A stretch of DNA of 64,000 nucleotides, taken from contig NC_135778.1 of the NCBI RefSeq assembly GCF_028453695.1, forward strand, positions 10,166,244 through 10,230,243, read 5' to 3'. This document shows, piece by piece, positions 25,730-37,132 of this stretch (positions are counted from its first letter, which is position 1; each line of letters opens with the position of its first letter). The DNA comes from Augochlora pura (taxonomy: Eukaryota > Arthropoda > Insecta > Hymenoptera > Halictidae). The translations under genes were made by a program, and so were the position numbers. Under the pieces are notes generated by a model. It was not told the origin of the DNA. It searched no databases and saw nothing but the letters and a program-made list of their open reading frames with translations.

Positions 25730-25761
25730 GAGAGGAGAGGAGAGGAGAGGTGAGGAGAGGC
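25730..25761. repeat. AGAGG pentanucleotide repeat
   Basis: About six imperfect AGAGG units in a GC-rich island. Confidence 0.85.
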
Positions 25762-27151
25762 GAGAATAGAAGCATCGTTCACGCGGACGGAGAAAGAGTT
25801 GCCCGTGTACCTTATCGAGAGGTTTGTCGGGAGCGCGCCCCGTCGATTCGAATTATTTATCGCGGCTCTAAGGAGAATAGCTCCCCGAAAAGAAAAGGGG
25901 AAGTAGAGACAGATAATCGTGGCTCGCGCTTTATCCGCCGAACAAAAACCGCGCTCGAGGATCTGTTCCGATGGGCCGGGATGGGACGGAGCGAAACGAT
26001 GTCTATGGAATCCTGGCTCGCCTCGCGCGGCATTGTCGGCCCGGAAAACTCCGCGGACAAGCATCGGCCTCTTTGTTCCGCTTTCGCCTGGTTTTCAACA
26101 GTTTTCCGCGGCACCGTTGGAAACACGAGCCGTGCCCGTGCGTTGTTTTTTCCACCGGCGCAACAATGCAACGCCGGTTGCCGCTCCGCCACTTTCGCCC
26201 ACGGGCGTAGCACACGTAGCCTACTCTCGCGCCTGCTCTATACGGGAGAGAATCAAAGGTAGAGGAACAGAGAACGCGCGAAACCCTGCCTCTTCTCCGC
26301 AGAAACGAAGGGTTTAGGTCGCGACAACGGCAAACAAGACGGGATAGCTCGTCGTCGGAGAATATACGTGCTCGCAAGCTCTACGCGCCGACTAACAATG
26401 CCTCTCCGCTACTATTCAAACTCCTCTGCGAGACCTACTTGCTTTCTGATAAGTATTAGGTCAGCGAGAACATACACGGACGCCTCGCGCTTTGCCACGT
26501 GCGATGAATCCTACCGCTACGCTGCGCTGGCTAAACACCTGGCTAGGTTCTATACCGGGGCCGAGGTACACCTTCGCACGATTACGTATCCTAGCGGTTA
26601 ACATTTTGCAAAGCGTCTCCATCATTTCGTATATGTCACGGTCAGACGCGTACAAATCCTTAACCCTTCTAGCGCCGCACCGACCAGAGAAGTCGTGTGT
26701 ATTCGAGTGACATATACCGAACCTGTTTGACGTAGTTCGGTAAGGAAATTGTAACAATTTTGTGAAGACTGATAACTAGAAAACTTGAACAGGAAGAAAA
26801 CATAGTAAATGAGACTTTTATTTTTCGAGAATAGCTAACAACGATTATTGTTGTTCCACACCGAATGAATTAAGCATTGTGTTTTTCCAAATTATTGAAG
26901 CTGTTTCTTCCAAATTGTCCCTTAATGGTTCAATAACGTATCATCATATATTTATCCATCAAATCAATTTTTGTCTTTTGTGCTTCATATAAAAGTCTTT
27001 AGTATATAATTTCTCTATTTTTTAGCTTAAAACACGGAATCCTTTTACGCTGTCAAAGGTTACCCTTGGCTTATTATAGACGCTTATGCAGGTAGCTCGC
27101 AACTAGACTCAGCCGCCAGAAAATTATCCAGTTACAGCAAAAGCAAGTTTT

Positions 27152-27193
27152 GTTACGTTTTATGTCAGCCTTCTATCTGACATAAAACGTAAC
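27152..27193. repeat. Perfect 17-bp hairpin with 8-base loop
   Basis: GTTACGTTTTATGTCAG (27152-27168) and CTGACATAAAACGTAAC (27177-27193) are exact reverse complements separated by CCTTCTAT. The perfection stands out in sequence where most repeats are diverged. It could be the fused ends of a small inverted-repeat element or a structured RNA. There is no T-run of the bacterial-terminator kind after it. Confidence 0.9.
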
Positions 27194-28299
27194 ATCTACC
27201 TTCCTTTTTAAAGACATTTCTCAATTATTAGAATTTGGTTAGGTGATTCGACTCCTAATGATCGAATGGTAAGACAATATTTCAGTGAATTTCATTTACA
27301 ATATCCAACTTTTATAGAACAACATTTTGCAATATAGATAATGTAAGAGTTTTTTATTTTTTACCCTGTTTAGAAACAGAAAATATATGGAACAACATCG
27401 CGAGAATTAAGTCTGGCAATGAAATGAATCTTTCTGTAACTTAATTACGTGTCAACTAATTTTCAAACAAAGAATAAGAGAAAATTGTTGTACCCAGTCG
27501 AAGATACTAAATTCGAGAATAATGTTTATACGGTAGACGACGCATATGGCTCGATCGAGATACTTCCAGCAAAATCCGTGCAACTTTTCGCGACCCTGAG
27601 GACTCGAGAACAGCTCCTGCCAGCGATAGAAATATTGCACGTCGACCGTGTGCGGTTTTATTTCCGCAGAGAGCCACGGCATTCGCGGAACGTGGATAAA
27701 GGACAGGTTAAACGGTCGCGATCCTACGGGAGACGGTAAAGAATTCAAGAAGTACAGTCGTTGCTCGACGCGTGTCCGTTCTGTTAGTTGCCGGCGACAC
27801 CTCTACACGGCGGAATAATCGTTGCCGCACTTTTCCTCCGTGCATCTCCGTTCGTTACGGAACCGTATTACTTATGGAACGACTCGACATCTTTTCAACG
27901 AGTTCCACGTCTCCTATCCGTAACGGCGTCCGGGTATATAAGCGGTTCGAGTCGTCCGCCGATTCTATTCGAGTCTCCCTCTCTGTCCCCGTGGCCAGAA
28001 ATTTTGGTCACGTACAGCGACGAAAGTTGGACCCTGTTTGGTAAAGCGACCCCCCCCCCCCCCCTCCCCGCCATTTGCCTAATTTATAGTTTCCCAAGCC
28101 TTTCTGACCCGCAGAACCTGTTAGAAGGATCTCCGACGTTTCCCGAAATTCAATTTAAAAGAAGTCGAACTTTTAAGTTTGAGAATGTTTTCTTGGTCAA
28201 TTGTGAAAGACGGACGAACGATTGTTTGTAAACTTTACTCAATGGAACGATAATCGTTTTGATGGTATTGTCAAATTTGAACGTGTTGCGATCATTTTA
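27194..28299. other. Non-coding stretch with possible TATA box
   Basis: A 96-codon frame (27449-27739 +) has protein-like composition and a donor-like GACG|GTAAAG close to its stop, but no ATG and no good acceptor, so it is not called. TATATAAG at 27935-27942 in GC-rich context resembles a TATA box on the + strand; no initiator motif is clear. Confidence 0.35.
28050..28064. repeat. Poly(C) tract, 15 bases
   Basis: Fifteen consecutive C, then TCCCC. Confidence 0.95.
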
Positions 28300-28455
28300 G
28301 AAGACGCCTAGACGCAGCTGGCGCGTTGAGGATCATACTTTGACAGCAAAAGAATTGAATATCATTTAAATTCTGAATAAATGAATAACATCTATATTTA
28401 GTAGGTCATATATGAAATCTTGATCATCAGTTAAAGCTATAGTGTGAGGTTTAAA
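28300..28455 (+). mobile_element. Decayed TTAA-type element, subfamily B
   Basis: GGCGCGTTGAGGATCAT (about 28320) aligns with the left end, and TATTTAGTAGGTCATATATG, GAAATCTTGATCA and AGCTATAGTGTGAGG (28396-28450) align in order with the right end of the element at 39919. Both terminal TTAAs are lost or mutated, so this is an old, probably internally deleted copy. Confidence 0.45.
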
Positions 28456-30615
28456 AATTTTTGAAGGAAGAAGATCGACTCTATCACGAACTGCTATTTT
28501 ATAATGCCTGAGATGCTCCGTGTTTTTAAATATTATTTAAATGTTTTTGACCTAGACGATTGTTCGCCTTCGTGATGAGACTGGGAATAGCAACGCCCAC
28601 GCACTTTATTACACCTAAGTGACCAACTACCCAAGTTGCTCAATAGCCGATTAAAACTTTAACGAAGCCTCGGAGACCTCTTAACGTCTACCTTCCTCCT
28701 TATCTACCTTTAAGCAATCGTAGTTTATTTAATTCGACAGTTTCAGAAACGTCTAAACGACAAGGATCGTCGAGGCTGATACACAGCCGCGTTCATGTTT
28801 GAACAATCGAGGAATTATCACGGCAACTTCAAGTGCTCGTACAGGGCTATAGCAGATATTGACCCGACCGAGCGTTTCCGGGTGTATCGCTCCGACGCGA
28901 CGTAGCGAGCGTACATCGATATACGCAGAAAGCATTATTATACCTAGCCATACGCGTGACTTGTACTCAATTGCGAAACTCCTCAATGGAGACCGGAAAC
29001 TTTCGTCTGATTTATTTAAGGCACGAACTACAGGCGTCATTAAAACCTGAAATTTCCATCGTTCCCATTTTAGAAACCGGACAGTTACCGAACGCAAGAA
29101 TTCTTGCGAATAATCGATCTGTTAGTTTCAAAATTCGATTATAAATTCGCGAACAATTAATTAGTAGCAAAAGTCTGTTTAATAATGCGATCACCAACCT
29201 TTTAATGGCGGTATTAATCACTCAAACATTAGTATTCATTTCTACTTGCAAAATACGGCGTAAATTGATTGATTAATCATTATCAGAAATCTCAATGTTA
29301 TAGTTTGTAATTTTTAACAAACTTTGAAAATTCATGTTTATCGTAATATATCCGAACAAACTGCATTTTACCAGATGTCTTGACTGCGATAGAGTTCAAA
29401 TATCGACCACTACGATTTCAACCTCTTAGGAACGATGTAACACTACATATAGTAACTTCCGTGGATGTTTTGTGCTTTAAAATGTAACATAATCAATTGT
29501 ATCATTTATTATTAAAATTAAAGTATATATATCATATCTTTAGAAAAAAATGTTGTACTGTAATAATCGAAAACTTTATTCCGATGTGCTCGAGTTGAGA
29601 ACAGCATTTTTCATCAGATATTGCAGTGTTGTATCGTTCACGCGTTTTTCGCGACGAATTCTGCTATATAGAGAAACCGTGCCTAAGAGGTTAAACCTTC
29701 TACATTTAGTTCCATTAAGTTTCAGATTTTGTAAGAATATTTTGGATTGATTTTTAACACTTGAACTGTCAATTAAAATGCTTCAATTTTCAATATGGCC
29801 CATACAGAAAAAGAGAAATTGTCCGTGTCTTCAGAAAAGGCCGACCGGTAGACCATGGAGTTGAAGGAACGTTACCGAGTTAAGCCAATTGTGCGAACGA
29901 TATTCCCAGCAGGAACCCGGTCGTCGTTAGAAGCCCGGACGGCTTTCATTTAGCAGTCCTCAACGCGACGATTCTTGGCGTAAACTCGTTAGAACCGGGT
30001 CAGGAAAGGATAGCCAGCTTCCCTTTTTGAATATCCACGTAGCCGACGTTTCCTATGCAAATTCGGTTCTCGATTTTCCAACGGACAGCTAATTTCTGAC
30101 GTCTCCCGGCCGAGCCTCTTTTACTCGACACGCCCGTTTCTCCCGGCAATAATTACTTACCCTGCGACACAGTAATTTTTCCCGGCGACAACGTTGTCAC
30201 CGTTTTTTTCCCCAGATTTTACCTTCCGCCAACTCGCGGAAGCCGACGGGAAATAAAACGACGGCGTCATCTCGGATTTTAAAAATCTCGCTCGCGTTTT
30301 TGTGTACTCTTGCTAAATACCCTTGTTAGCATGATACAGTAGTCGTTAACATATTAGAAACTTTTTTAATTCACTGGGGAAAGTGGTCCTCGAACTTGAA
30401 CTCGAGGGGAAGCGTATGATGATTCTAGCGAATCAGGCTTCGTTTTTCGAACGATCATTTAAACACCGATTGCTTGTTATTTTATTTGAATATTTGTTGA
30501 CCTGGATAGTTCAAAAATATATTGGATATATCCAACTCTTTGTGCTATAATTTCTTTGCTATTTTAATTAACACCTTCGTTCTGAAGGTTAGTTCCTTCA
30601 GGTTAATTAACGCCC
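28456..30615. other. Non-coding stretch with a 16-bp palindrome
   Basis: Contains CGCAAGAATTCTTGCG (29093-29108), a perfect palindrome with GAA/TTC arms like a heat-shock element core; function not shown. AT-rich at 29150-29830, GC-moderate afterwards. No gene recognised. Confidence 0.45.
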
Positions 30616-30865
30616 TTAACCCCTTGCCCTATAATAACGAGCCAGACTTGTGATAAAAATACATCGCAAGATCTATTAAATATGAATATTATTCATTTCT
30701 TTTAATTCGGAATAAAATTTAATTATTTTGTTAGCAAATTCTAGAAACGGAAGTAAATAAAAGCAATATGAAAAATAAAAATTATCTGGTCCCATTAAGG
30801 ACAGTATTAAGGACAAATAAGTGCTAATCAACGCAGCGTGAAATAGGTCGTAGTCTGACTAGTGA
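30616..30865 (-). mobile_element. TTAA-type MITE, subfamily B, inverted copy
   Basis: It begins TTAA-CCCCTTGCCCTATAATAACG, continuing GCCAGACTTGTGAT. This is the reverse complement of the right end of the 39919 element. At its far end, GGACAAATAAGTGCTAATCA and ACGCAGCGTG match the reverse complement of that element's left end, after which the last ~25 bases are eroded. The right limit is therefore approximate. Confidence 0.65.
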
Positions 30866-32418
30866 TAGAGATTTATAATAATAATCTGTTAAGTAGGGAT
30901 GTTACTTCATATTTTTAAGTAAAATCTAGCTCTTTTGTCATCAACATTTAAATATCCAAGTAAACATAGATATAAAATGATTAGTAGATACAAATCCAGA
31001 CATAGTAAATATACGTTTTCTTTTTCTTTTAGGAAATGATTAAAATCGGAAAACATCTAATTATTATAATTGTGAAGATAATATTACTGCAAGGATTCAT
31101 AATCCGCCTAATAGTACAAGGCAATTTTTGTTTCTTATATATCTTAATTTACTCTCAATCGTCATGAAGAATCTAACTCGTTTTAATGTAAGGAGTTAAA
31201 AAGGCCTTCCAAAAATTATTTAAACACAGCACAGGAAATAATCTAATAAAATAATCCCACCTGTTCCAATTTAGCGAAACAAGAAAATATAGTGCACATT
31301 AATATGTATAAAAACTTGAATGCTAAAGCTACAGAACTTCGTCGGAGGTTGGAGAATAAAACAGCAGTCGATTCAGCAAGATTGCGCAATTATTTTCTTA
31401 GAGACCCGTTCAAGTGTGGCAGGGATAAACGGGCAGCATTCCGGCAAGCGATAAAAGTGTTCTTTAATTGGAGACGCGAAATTAGCGTAATCTTGTTAAA
31501 AAAGGAAACGTGGTGGTCGTTTCGATGAAAGAACGAGGATCGTACCGCGTCGAATTGCCGTCATCCCGCTCGCATCCATGGCTGCCTTCGCTAACTGTAA
31601 TCCTTTCCTTCCGTACGACTTAGCCCGACTCTGGGATCGTTAGCTGGTCCACGAAATTTCGGTCAATTTTCATTGTGAGAAGCTACCAATACGATCGACC
31701 GGCCTCCAATAACCTGCACCAGGATATTTTCGAACCAGCTCCTTTGTGCTTCCACCTTGGCAGTCTAGCTCTGCCAGCTCGAATTAACTCGGTCTCTTAG
31801 TCAGCATTCGGAACGAAATCGTATTTTTTTGGTTCATGAAATTAACCTTCTTCCGGCGGCGGCACGATCGTTATTCCGTCCAAAATTAATTCCCTCGGTC
31901 GGACGAGTTTTAATTCGAGGTCTCGGTCTGTTTATTTATGGATTAAATTGTTATCCCTCCGAGCGCGGATAATAATATACGGAATTGTAATTGTGTATAA
32001 TGATTGGATGACAGGCCGAATGTTTGCGCAAATATTGGTGAGCGGAGTCTTGTCGGTCGATAAATACAAATAGTCCCGCGAACACGGCGGATAAACTTTC
32101 GCGTCGTCGTGTTTCATTAGCCATTATTAGATTGTCGATCGACTCCCGAATTATTGACAGCGGAACTGTGTGTTTGTGATAGGAAAAGTAGCTGCTTTGT
32201 TGCTGGAACAATCGTTGCTCTCATTTCGCGAATCTACTGTCTCCATAAGTGTATGTAGATCCGAAAAGTATATTTTAGGATATTGTAAACTTGCTATAGT
32301 ATCGAAGACAACTCTCGAAAATCTTAATTAAAATACCACATAATTACAGAAGATTCTAACTCTTCGCATCCAATTACATCGACTCGGTTTTTCAAGATTT
32401 CAAGTTGCATGAAATAGT
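30866..32418. other. Non-coding stretch, nothing firm
   Basis: AT-rich at 30870-31280, mixed afterwards. The + frame 31292-31528 has protein-like, basic composition but its listed start is not ATG and it has no acceptor, so it is not called. Confidence 0.4.
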
Positions 32419-32577
32419 TTAACGCATTGACTGTTGCTACTCGTATAAGGATGACGGAATCTGTAGTATCTCCCTAATTACGATCAGAAAAACGTAGTAG
32501 AGTTTTAATTTAATAAGCACTAACCATAAACTATCGCCTGTCAAATGATCGATTCGACGAGTTTCATCCTAGGATGA
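32419..32577 (+). mobile_element. TTAACGCATT-type repeat, second terminal family (partial)
   Basis: It starts TTAA-CGCATTGACTGTTGC and reaches CGTATAAGGATGACGG, aligning with the terminus of 7855 (CGCGTTCAGTG, ATACGGATGACACG) and, inverted, with 53292. The right end is unclear; the next element starts at 32578, so the end given is an upper limit. Confidence 0.4.
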
Positions 32578-32796
32578 TTAACCCTTTGCACTTGAAGCCA
32601 TTTTAACTGTAAATCTGAAATAATTTTCCTAGCTCATATTATTTAACATTCTATGTCACAAAATGCACTTTTATGCATACAACTTACTACTTAAAAATTT
32701 TCTAATCTAAACTTTGTTGACATAAAAATTATCTTGAGACGTGATAGAACAATTTCAGCGGTGCCTTCGAGTCACCACTTGAGTGCAGAGGGTTAA
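32578..32796 (-). mobile_element. TTAA-type MITE, subfamily A, inverted, intact TTAA at both ends (219 bp)
   Basis: Perfect TTAA on both sides. The left terminus CCCTTTGCACTTGAAG and right terminus (inverted) CCCTCTGCACTCAAG form terminal inverted repeats. The body is the reverse complement of 21860-22106 and 34393-34647: GAAGCCATTTTAACTGTAAA at the left corresponds to their right ends. This is the cleanest copy for defining the family boundary. No coding capacity. Confidence 0.8.
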
Positions 32797-33999
32797 AATT
32801 ATGAAGTTACTTTCACCGGAAATCATTAAACACACTCATTCATTCGGACAGATACTGATATAAAAATTGCAATAGTCTAAATAAATTTAATCCCGTAATT
32901 TTTACATGGCACCATATACCAGCGTTATCACAATCTTAATAATGAAAGCTTGGACTTCTTTCATACACTTCGGTTGTCAAGAACGATCGTAGCGATAAGT
33001 TTTGAAGGAAACGAAGGGAGAAACAATTTGTTCGGACGATTGAAAAATGCACAGAGCACGATAAATCTTTCGAGGCCGGAAGATCACCGGCGGGGCGGTA
33101 GATCGCCAGCGATCGTCCGACCGTGAATGATTAACAGTTCCGCTAGATAACAGCCGTGCATTACGTTTGATTAGCCGAGATAGAATCGCGGCCATTTAAT
33201 TCGATCGCGGCTTTAATCAAAAGGGGTTTCGTAGAGCCGCGAGGGGACCAGTATCCCCGTGTCTTCGTTCATTAATTATAGGCGACGACTTATCGGAATC
33301 CGATATATCGGCCGGGCAATTTTGTGTTTACGAAATGCGCGCGGGATTCGAGGGCGCGAACACTCGGCGATCTCCGCTCCACGTTGGTTCACAGTTCCAC
33401 GCGTAATTGCGCAGCTGTTACGACCTGACAGTTGTTGCTCGTCGACGTTTGGCCTCGCGACTGATAAAACCCATTTTTGAGCCCGCGCCTTTGATTTGGT
33501 CGCTCGGGCAGTCGATTGTCACTTTCCTCGGTTCGTTATCCCTTCAGCCAACCCGGTCTCCGCCAGTTAAATCACTTTTCGGGCTGATACAGTAATCTCT
33601 TTTTCCAACGTGCCAGGCAAAGATTAGGCGACCGACAAAGTCGTGGAAACTTGGATTCAATCGGGAACACAGCAAAAGAAGAAAAACGTTCTCCAATTCT
33701 GTCTGAAAGCGTTAATGAGGGAAATTAGTTCGATGGTTACAGAAAATGAAATTTTCTTTGACTGTGATTAATTGGTTAGAGCAACGAGAACGGTCTCTTG
33801 AAATGTTGAAGATAAAATTCAAAGGGTTATAGTGGGTACACAAGTTTTTGTACGTGCAGTTTTGCAATTTTAAATCCCATTAATATAAATTGTAGGGTAG
33901 TATTGAATATACTGATTATTATTTAGACATTTTTCCACCTCTATCAAATTTCTCCTGCGCCCGAGCTTTCATAGAAGCTAGTGCGACGATAAAATATTA
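32797..33999. other. Non-coding stretch, nothing recognised
   Basis: GC-rich at 33050-33560 with frames open on both strands; AT-rich elsewhere. No exon signals found. Confidence 0.4.
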
Positions 34000-34105
34000 G
34001 AAACGTTTTTGCATCAAGTGCAGCAAGTTCAAAGAATCGTTTTTGCATCCAGTGCAGTAAGTTTAGAATCGTTCTTGCACCGAGGTAGCGAGTTCAAGGA
34101 ATCAT
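34000..34105. repeat. Tandem repeat, three ~33-bp units
   Basis: Three consecutive units share GAA-CGTT-TTGCA, a variable AGTGCAG or GAGGTAG, and AAGTT or GAGTTCAA before the next GAATCGTT. A fourth partial unit (GGAATCATT) follows. The array is compact and only moderately diverged. Confidence 0.75.
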
Positions 34106-34392
34106 TTATCTATCTTACATCTTACAAATCGCGACGTTATTATATCGAGATTAGCTACAACTGCAGCCAAGTCCTTTTGTAGCTAAGACCACTTCTGTAC
34201 AAAGTGTAAATAAACGGATTCTCCGGAGTTAGACTTACAACCTTTCTTCGTTAAACGGTCGTAAATCCAAGTCGCCAATCGAGGTGAAGGATACGACACC
34301 ACAACACTGACTCTCAAAAACGGAAATCAACCAACTTGACTGTAGCCTAAATCCAATCGGAAAGACGGGACGATACGATCATATAACGCGTC
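34106..34392. other. Short non-coding spacer
   Basis: No feature seen between the 33-bp tandem array and the next TTAA element. Confidence 0.4.
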
Positions 34393-34647
34393 TTAACCCT
34401 TTGCACTCGAACGGCGACTCTGAGGCGCCACTTAAATTGTTTTATCACGAACGAAAATAATTTTTATAGCAATAAAGGTTAGTTTTAAAAAGATTGTTAA
34501 AAGTAAAACTGTTGGTATGAGCCGCAAGAATCAATTTCGCGTGCGTAAAAGTGTGCACTTTGTTACATAGAATGGAAACACTACGAGCCAGGAAAACTAT
34601 TGTATTTCAAATTTACAGTCAAAATGGCTTCAAGTGCAAAGGGTAAA
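34393..34647 (+). mobile_element. TTAA-type MITE, subfamily A (~255 bp)
   Basis: The left flank is TTAA and the right a mutated TAAA. Termini are CCCTTTGCACTCGAAC and, inverted, CCCTTTGCACTTGAAG. It aligns over its whole length with 21860-22106 in the same orientation and with 32578-32796 inverted. No coding capacity. Confidence 0.78.
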
Positions 34648-36655
34648 CAAGCGCAACGAAATCAGCTGAGCGAATTTCGTTGATACACTAGATTAATGAA
34701 GATCGCTGATCCAAATTTACTTCACGTTGGGCAACAAGAGAATTTCAGTAAATTTCACAATCAGTGAACTCTAGTGACAGTCCGAGTTGAAAGGACCAAA
34801 ATTGGCCCCGTAAAGGGATCTTCCGACCGCAGTCCCTACGGGTTTACCATGTGCATCGTTACCTAGCGCACTCGGTTCCGCAAAGTATGTCGAATATTTC
34901 GGATACCCGGCACGCCTCGCGCAGCACCCGTCCGTGTCTGTATCGCATAAATACTTCAGATGCCTAATACATCGGCCACGTTCATTTCCGCCGAAAGAAC
35001 ATGTGTCTTATCGATCGTGACGGGATACATTTATGTGTCTGACAGGAAACACACAAACGCCTCGTGAGCGAATTCTGAGAGACTAAGCTCCACGTTCCTG
35101 TCACGATGTACGTGCTCGCAGCAGGTTATCGAATCGACCCTTTACGCGATAACCACTTGTGGATGGATTGTTAATCGATATGATTTCCATATACCATGTC
35201 GCACCTCGACGATATTCGCAGAATCGCTTCCCGGGAGTGTTTCCGCTGTTCCTGTCGATCCTGATCTACAAGCGGCCGCCACATTGTCGGTAAAGTTTTC
35301 GGTTTATTATTCAGCGTATCGTAGTCTGGATGTTTAGCATTTCCGTAAAATAATTTAGCAGCCTCCTACGAGGATTAATTAATTTAGTATTTCTTTAATT
35401 TTCTTTAATTTCTTTAATTTTCATGGGTACGTTCTGATATTCCATCCTCAACCGCCAAATTTTTATTTCTTTATTATACTTAATCACTGTATGATCCTTC
35501 GCATTCTAAGCAATTAGGTTGCAATAGAAAATTGCAAATTACATTTCAAATTATTTATTTCAATACGATCCACAGATTCCAGACAGTATGTTGATGGTCA
35601 CAAAATCTTGTCCTTTGCTTCGTATACTCGAAAATTCCATTTCTTACCAAACTGATTATTGATTTAATTCGGCGGAGTTTCCGCCTCGAAAATAGGTAGT
35701 TAAAAAGAATTATTTCCTAACAAGATTCGAACTGTCCGTCTATGACGGTCAAAGTGGATCCTGCCAACCCAGCCCAGAGAAACGAACTGTCCGGTTCAAT
35801 TTCCCCGAGAAACGTGAGCTCGTAAACGTCAGTTCGGTTCGGAAATCAGCCATCAAACTGCTCCTAACTCTCTCGGGAGCGTCGTATACACACATTTGTG
35901 TCAAACACGGAGACACTGCCTCGAGTGTACACAGGCTAGCGATTAGTATACCGGCCGGCAGTGCAATACTGACTGAACATTGCGACCAATACGCAAACTG
36001 TGAATAGTTCTAGTCTTAATTAATCTTCTACGATTAATAAAGAGCTCGTGGGGCTGTTGACAATATAGCCTACAAGTTAAAACCTGATACTTGTATTGGC
36101 TTTACTAGCAACAATGGCACGAGACATTTTTTTTCTGTAATTTAATTGGCTTCGATTACACTTAATAGATCTAAATAAAACTGATACTTTACTGCCATTG
36201 CATTATGATGAAATTGCGTTCTAGAAATATCGGAAAACATTTATTTGTTTAATTTTAATAGTCATTCGCACCAAGTTAGTCTTGATTTAGTCTTCAAACG
36301 TCACACAAAGATCGTCTTAACCGTATCAAACCGTAGACATTCAAGACTCCGAAATTTTAAATTTCGTAAATCATAATTATGTGTCAATATTACTTGGAAA
36401 ATTTGTTATTAATTTGCTAGTTATTGCAAAATGTTCGATAACCCAAGTCTATTAAACCTCGAATCGGTCTGTGTACCGCTTTCTCAGATGATCCGAGTCA
36501 AGGATTTACTAGTCTCGCCTCGGTGACGTGTGTCATCTCAGCCGTGTCTGAACGCGATATTAATTAACAGGGAACATTGGCTATTCTCGAGAAAACACTT
36601 AGGTTAATAGAAACGGGATCATCCCATTTCATCTGCGTAATTGTACGTAAATATT
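34648..36655. other. Non-coding stretch with a short TTTCTTTAATT repeat
   Basis: About four TTCTTTAATT units at 35390-35422. Otherwise mixed sequence with no gene or recognisable repeat. Confidence 0.45.
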
Positions 36656-36961
36656 ATGTGCGCGGCTAAAGGAAACGTAAAATTTTATGAGCAATTAAAC
36701 ACCTTCGTGGAACTCGTCTCGGTGGGAATTTTATCGCCGGCCAAAATGTTGCTGTACTCGTTCGTTGTGCTTGTTACGGGCCGTCCGTTGTACGGAGTTG
36801 AAAGATCGATCATCGATAGCCGTGCGTTTTTCAATGAATATTTTTATCTAAATATTATAAACCGGAGTTTCTCGACCATTTTCTTCGCGAACCTCTCCAA
36901 AGAATTTTTCACTCGGTGGCTAGGATACTGGAGCCGATTACTGTTGGATGACCAATTGTAG
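36656..36961 (+). CDS. Candidate 101-residue ORF, hydrophobic, unrecognised
   Basis: This is an ATG-started frame of 101 codons ending in TAG. The ATG has A at -3. The predicted product is rich in hydrophobic and aromatic residues: VELVSVGILSPAKMLLYSFV (about residues 22-41) could form a membrane helix, and SFSTIFFANLSKEFFTRW follows in the second half. The family is not recognised. An AATAAA lies about 45 bases after the stop, but inside the adjoining inverted-repeat element at 36988. Without homology or expression data a chance frame is more likely than not. Confidence 0.2.
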   Translation: MCAAKGNVKFYEQLNTFVELVSVGILSPAKMLLYSFVVLVTGRPLYGVERSIIDSRAFFNEYFYLNIINRSFSTIFFANLSKEFFTRWLGYWSRLLLDDQL

Positions 36962-36987
36962 TGCTTGCGATTTGTTTTCGAGTACAA

Positions 36988-37132
36988 TTAACTTTATATT
37001 TATACAATAAAACATATTAAATTTCTGTATTCTAGCATTTCATTTATTTTCTAATAAAAAAGTATTGTATTTTTTATTTCGTGTATTTTTGCATGCAAAA
37101 ATTTAATACCTATTGTATAAATATAAAGTTAA
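36988..37132. mobile_element. Small TTAA-flanked inverted-repeat element (145 bp)
   Basis: TTAA occurs at both ends. The terminal inverted repeats CTTTATATTTATACAATA match exactly on both sides and continue imperfectly inward (AACATATTAAATT opposite AATTTAATACC). The middle is AT-rich with GCATGCAAAA. The termini differ from the CCCTTTGCAC family, so this is a separate MITE family. The two arms could fold into one long hairpin. Confidence 0.8.

Larger units (their letters stand above)
22107..27151. other. Non-coding stretch with GC-rich islands
   Basis: Very AT-rich at 22110-22760; GC-rich at 22860-23520 and again at 25380-26720. The island at 25.4-26.7 kb is CpG-dense and open in most frames on both strands, so its long frames (for example 25750-26262 +) are not called. 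TTAACCCTTCTAGCG at 26660 resembles a TTAA-element start, but no matching right end is clear. Confidence 0.4.

Noticed and set aside
25693..26377. Several overlapping frames of 100-170 codons
   Set aside because: They occur in nearly all phases on both strands in a CpG-dense island; none shows a motif or exon boundary.
26660..27055. TTAA-type element starting TTAACCCTTCTAGCG
   Set aside because: The only possible right end (GTCAAAGGTTACC) is a weak match, so boundaries cannot be supported.
27449..27739. 96-codon plus frame of good composition
   Set aside because: Starts only at GTG, lacks an acceptor; the donor-like site at its end alone is not enough.
27935..27942. TATA box and core promoter
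   Set aside because: TATATAAG in a GC-rich setting is suggestive, but no initiator or downstream gene supports it.
31292..31528. 78-codon basic plus frame
   Set aside because: Listed start is not ATG, and there is no exon signal; it may be chance.
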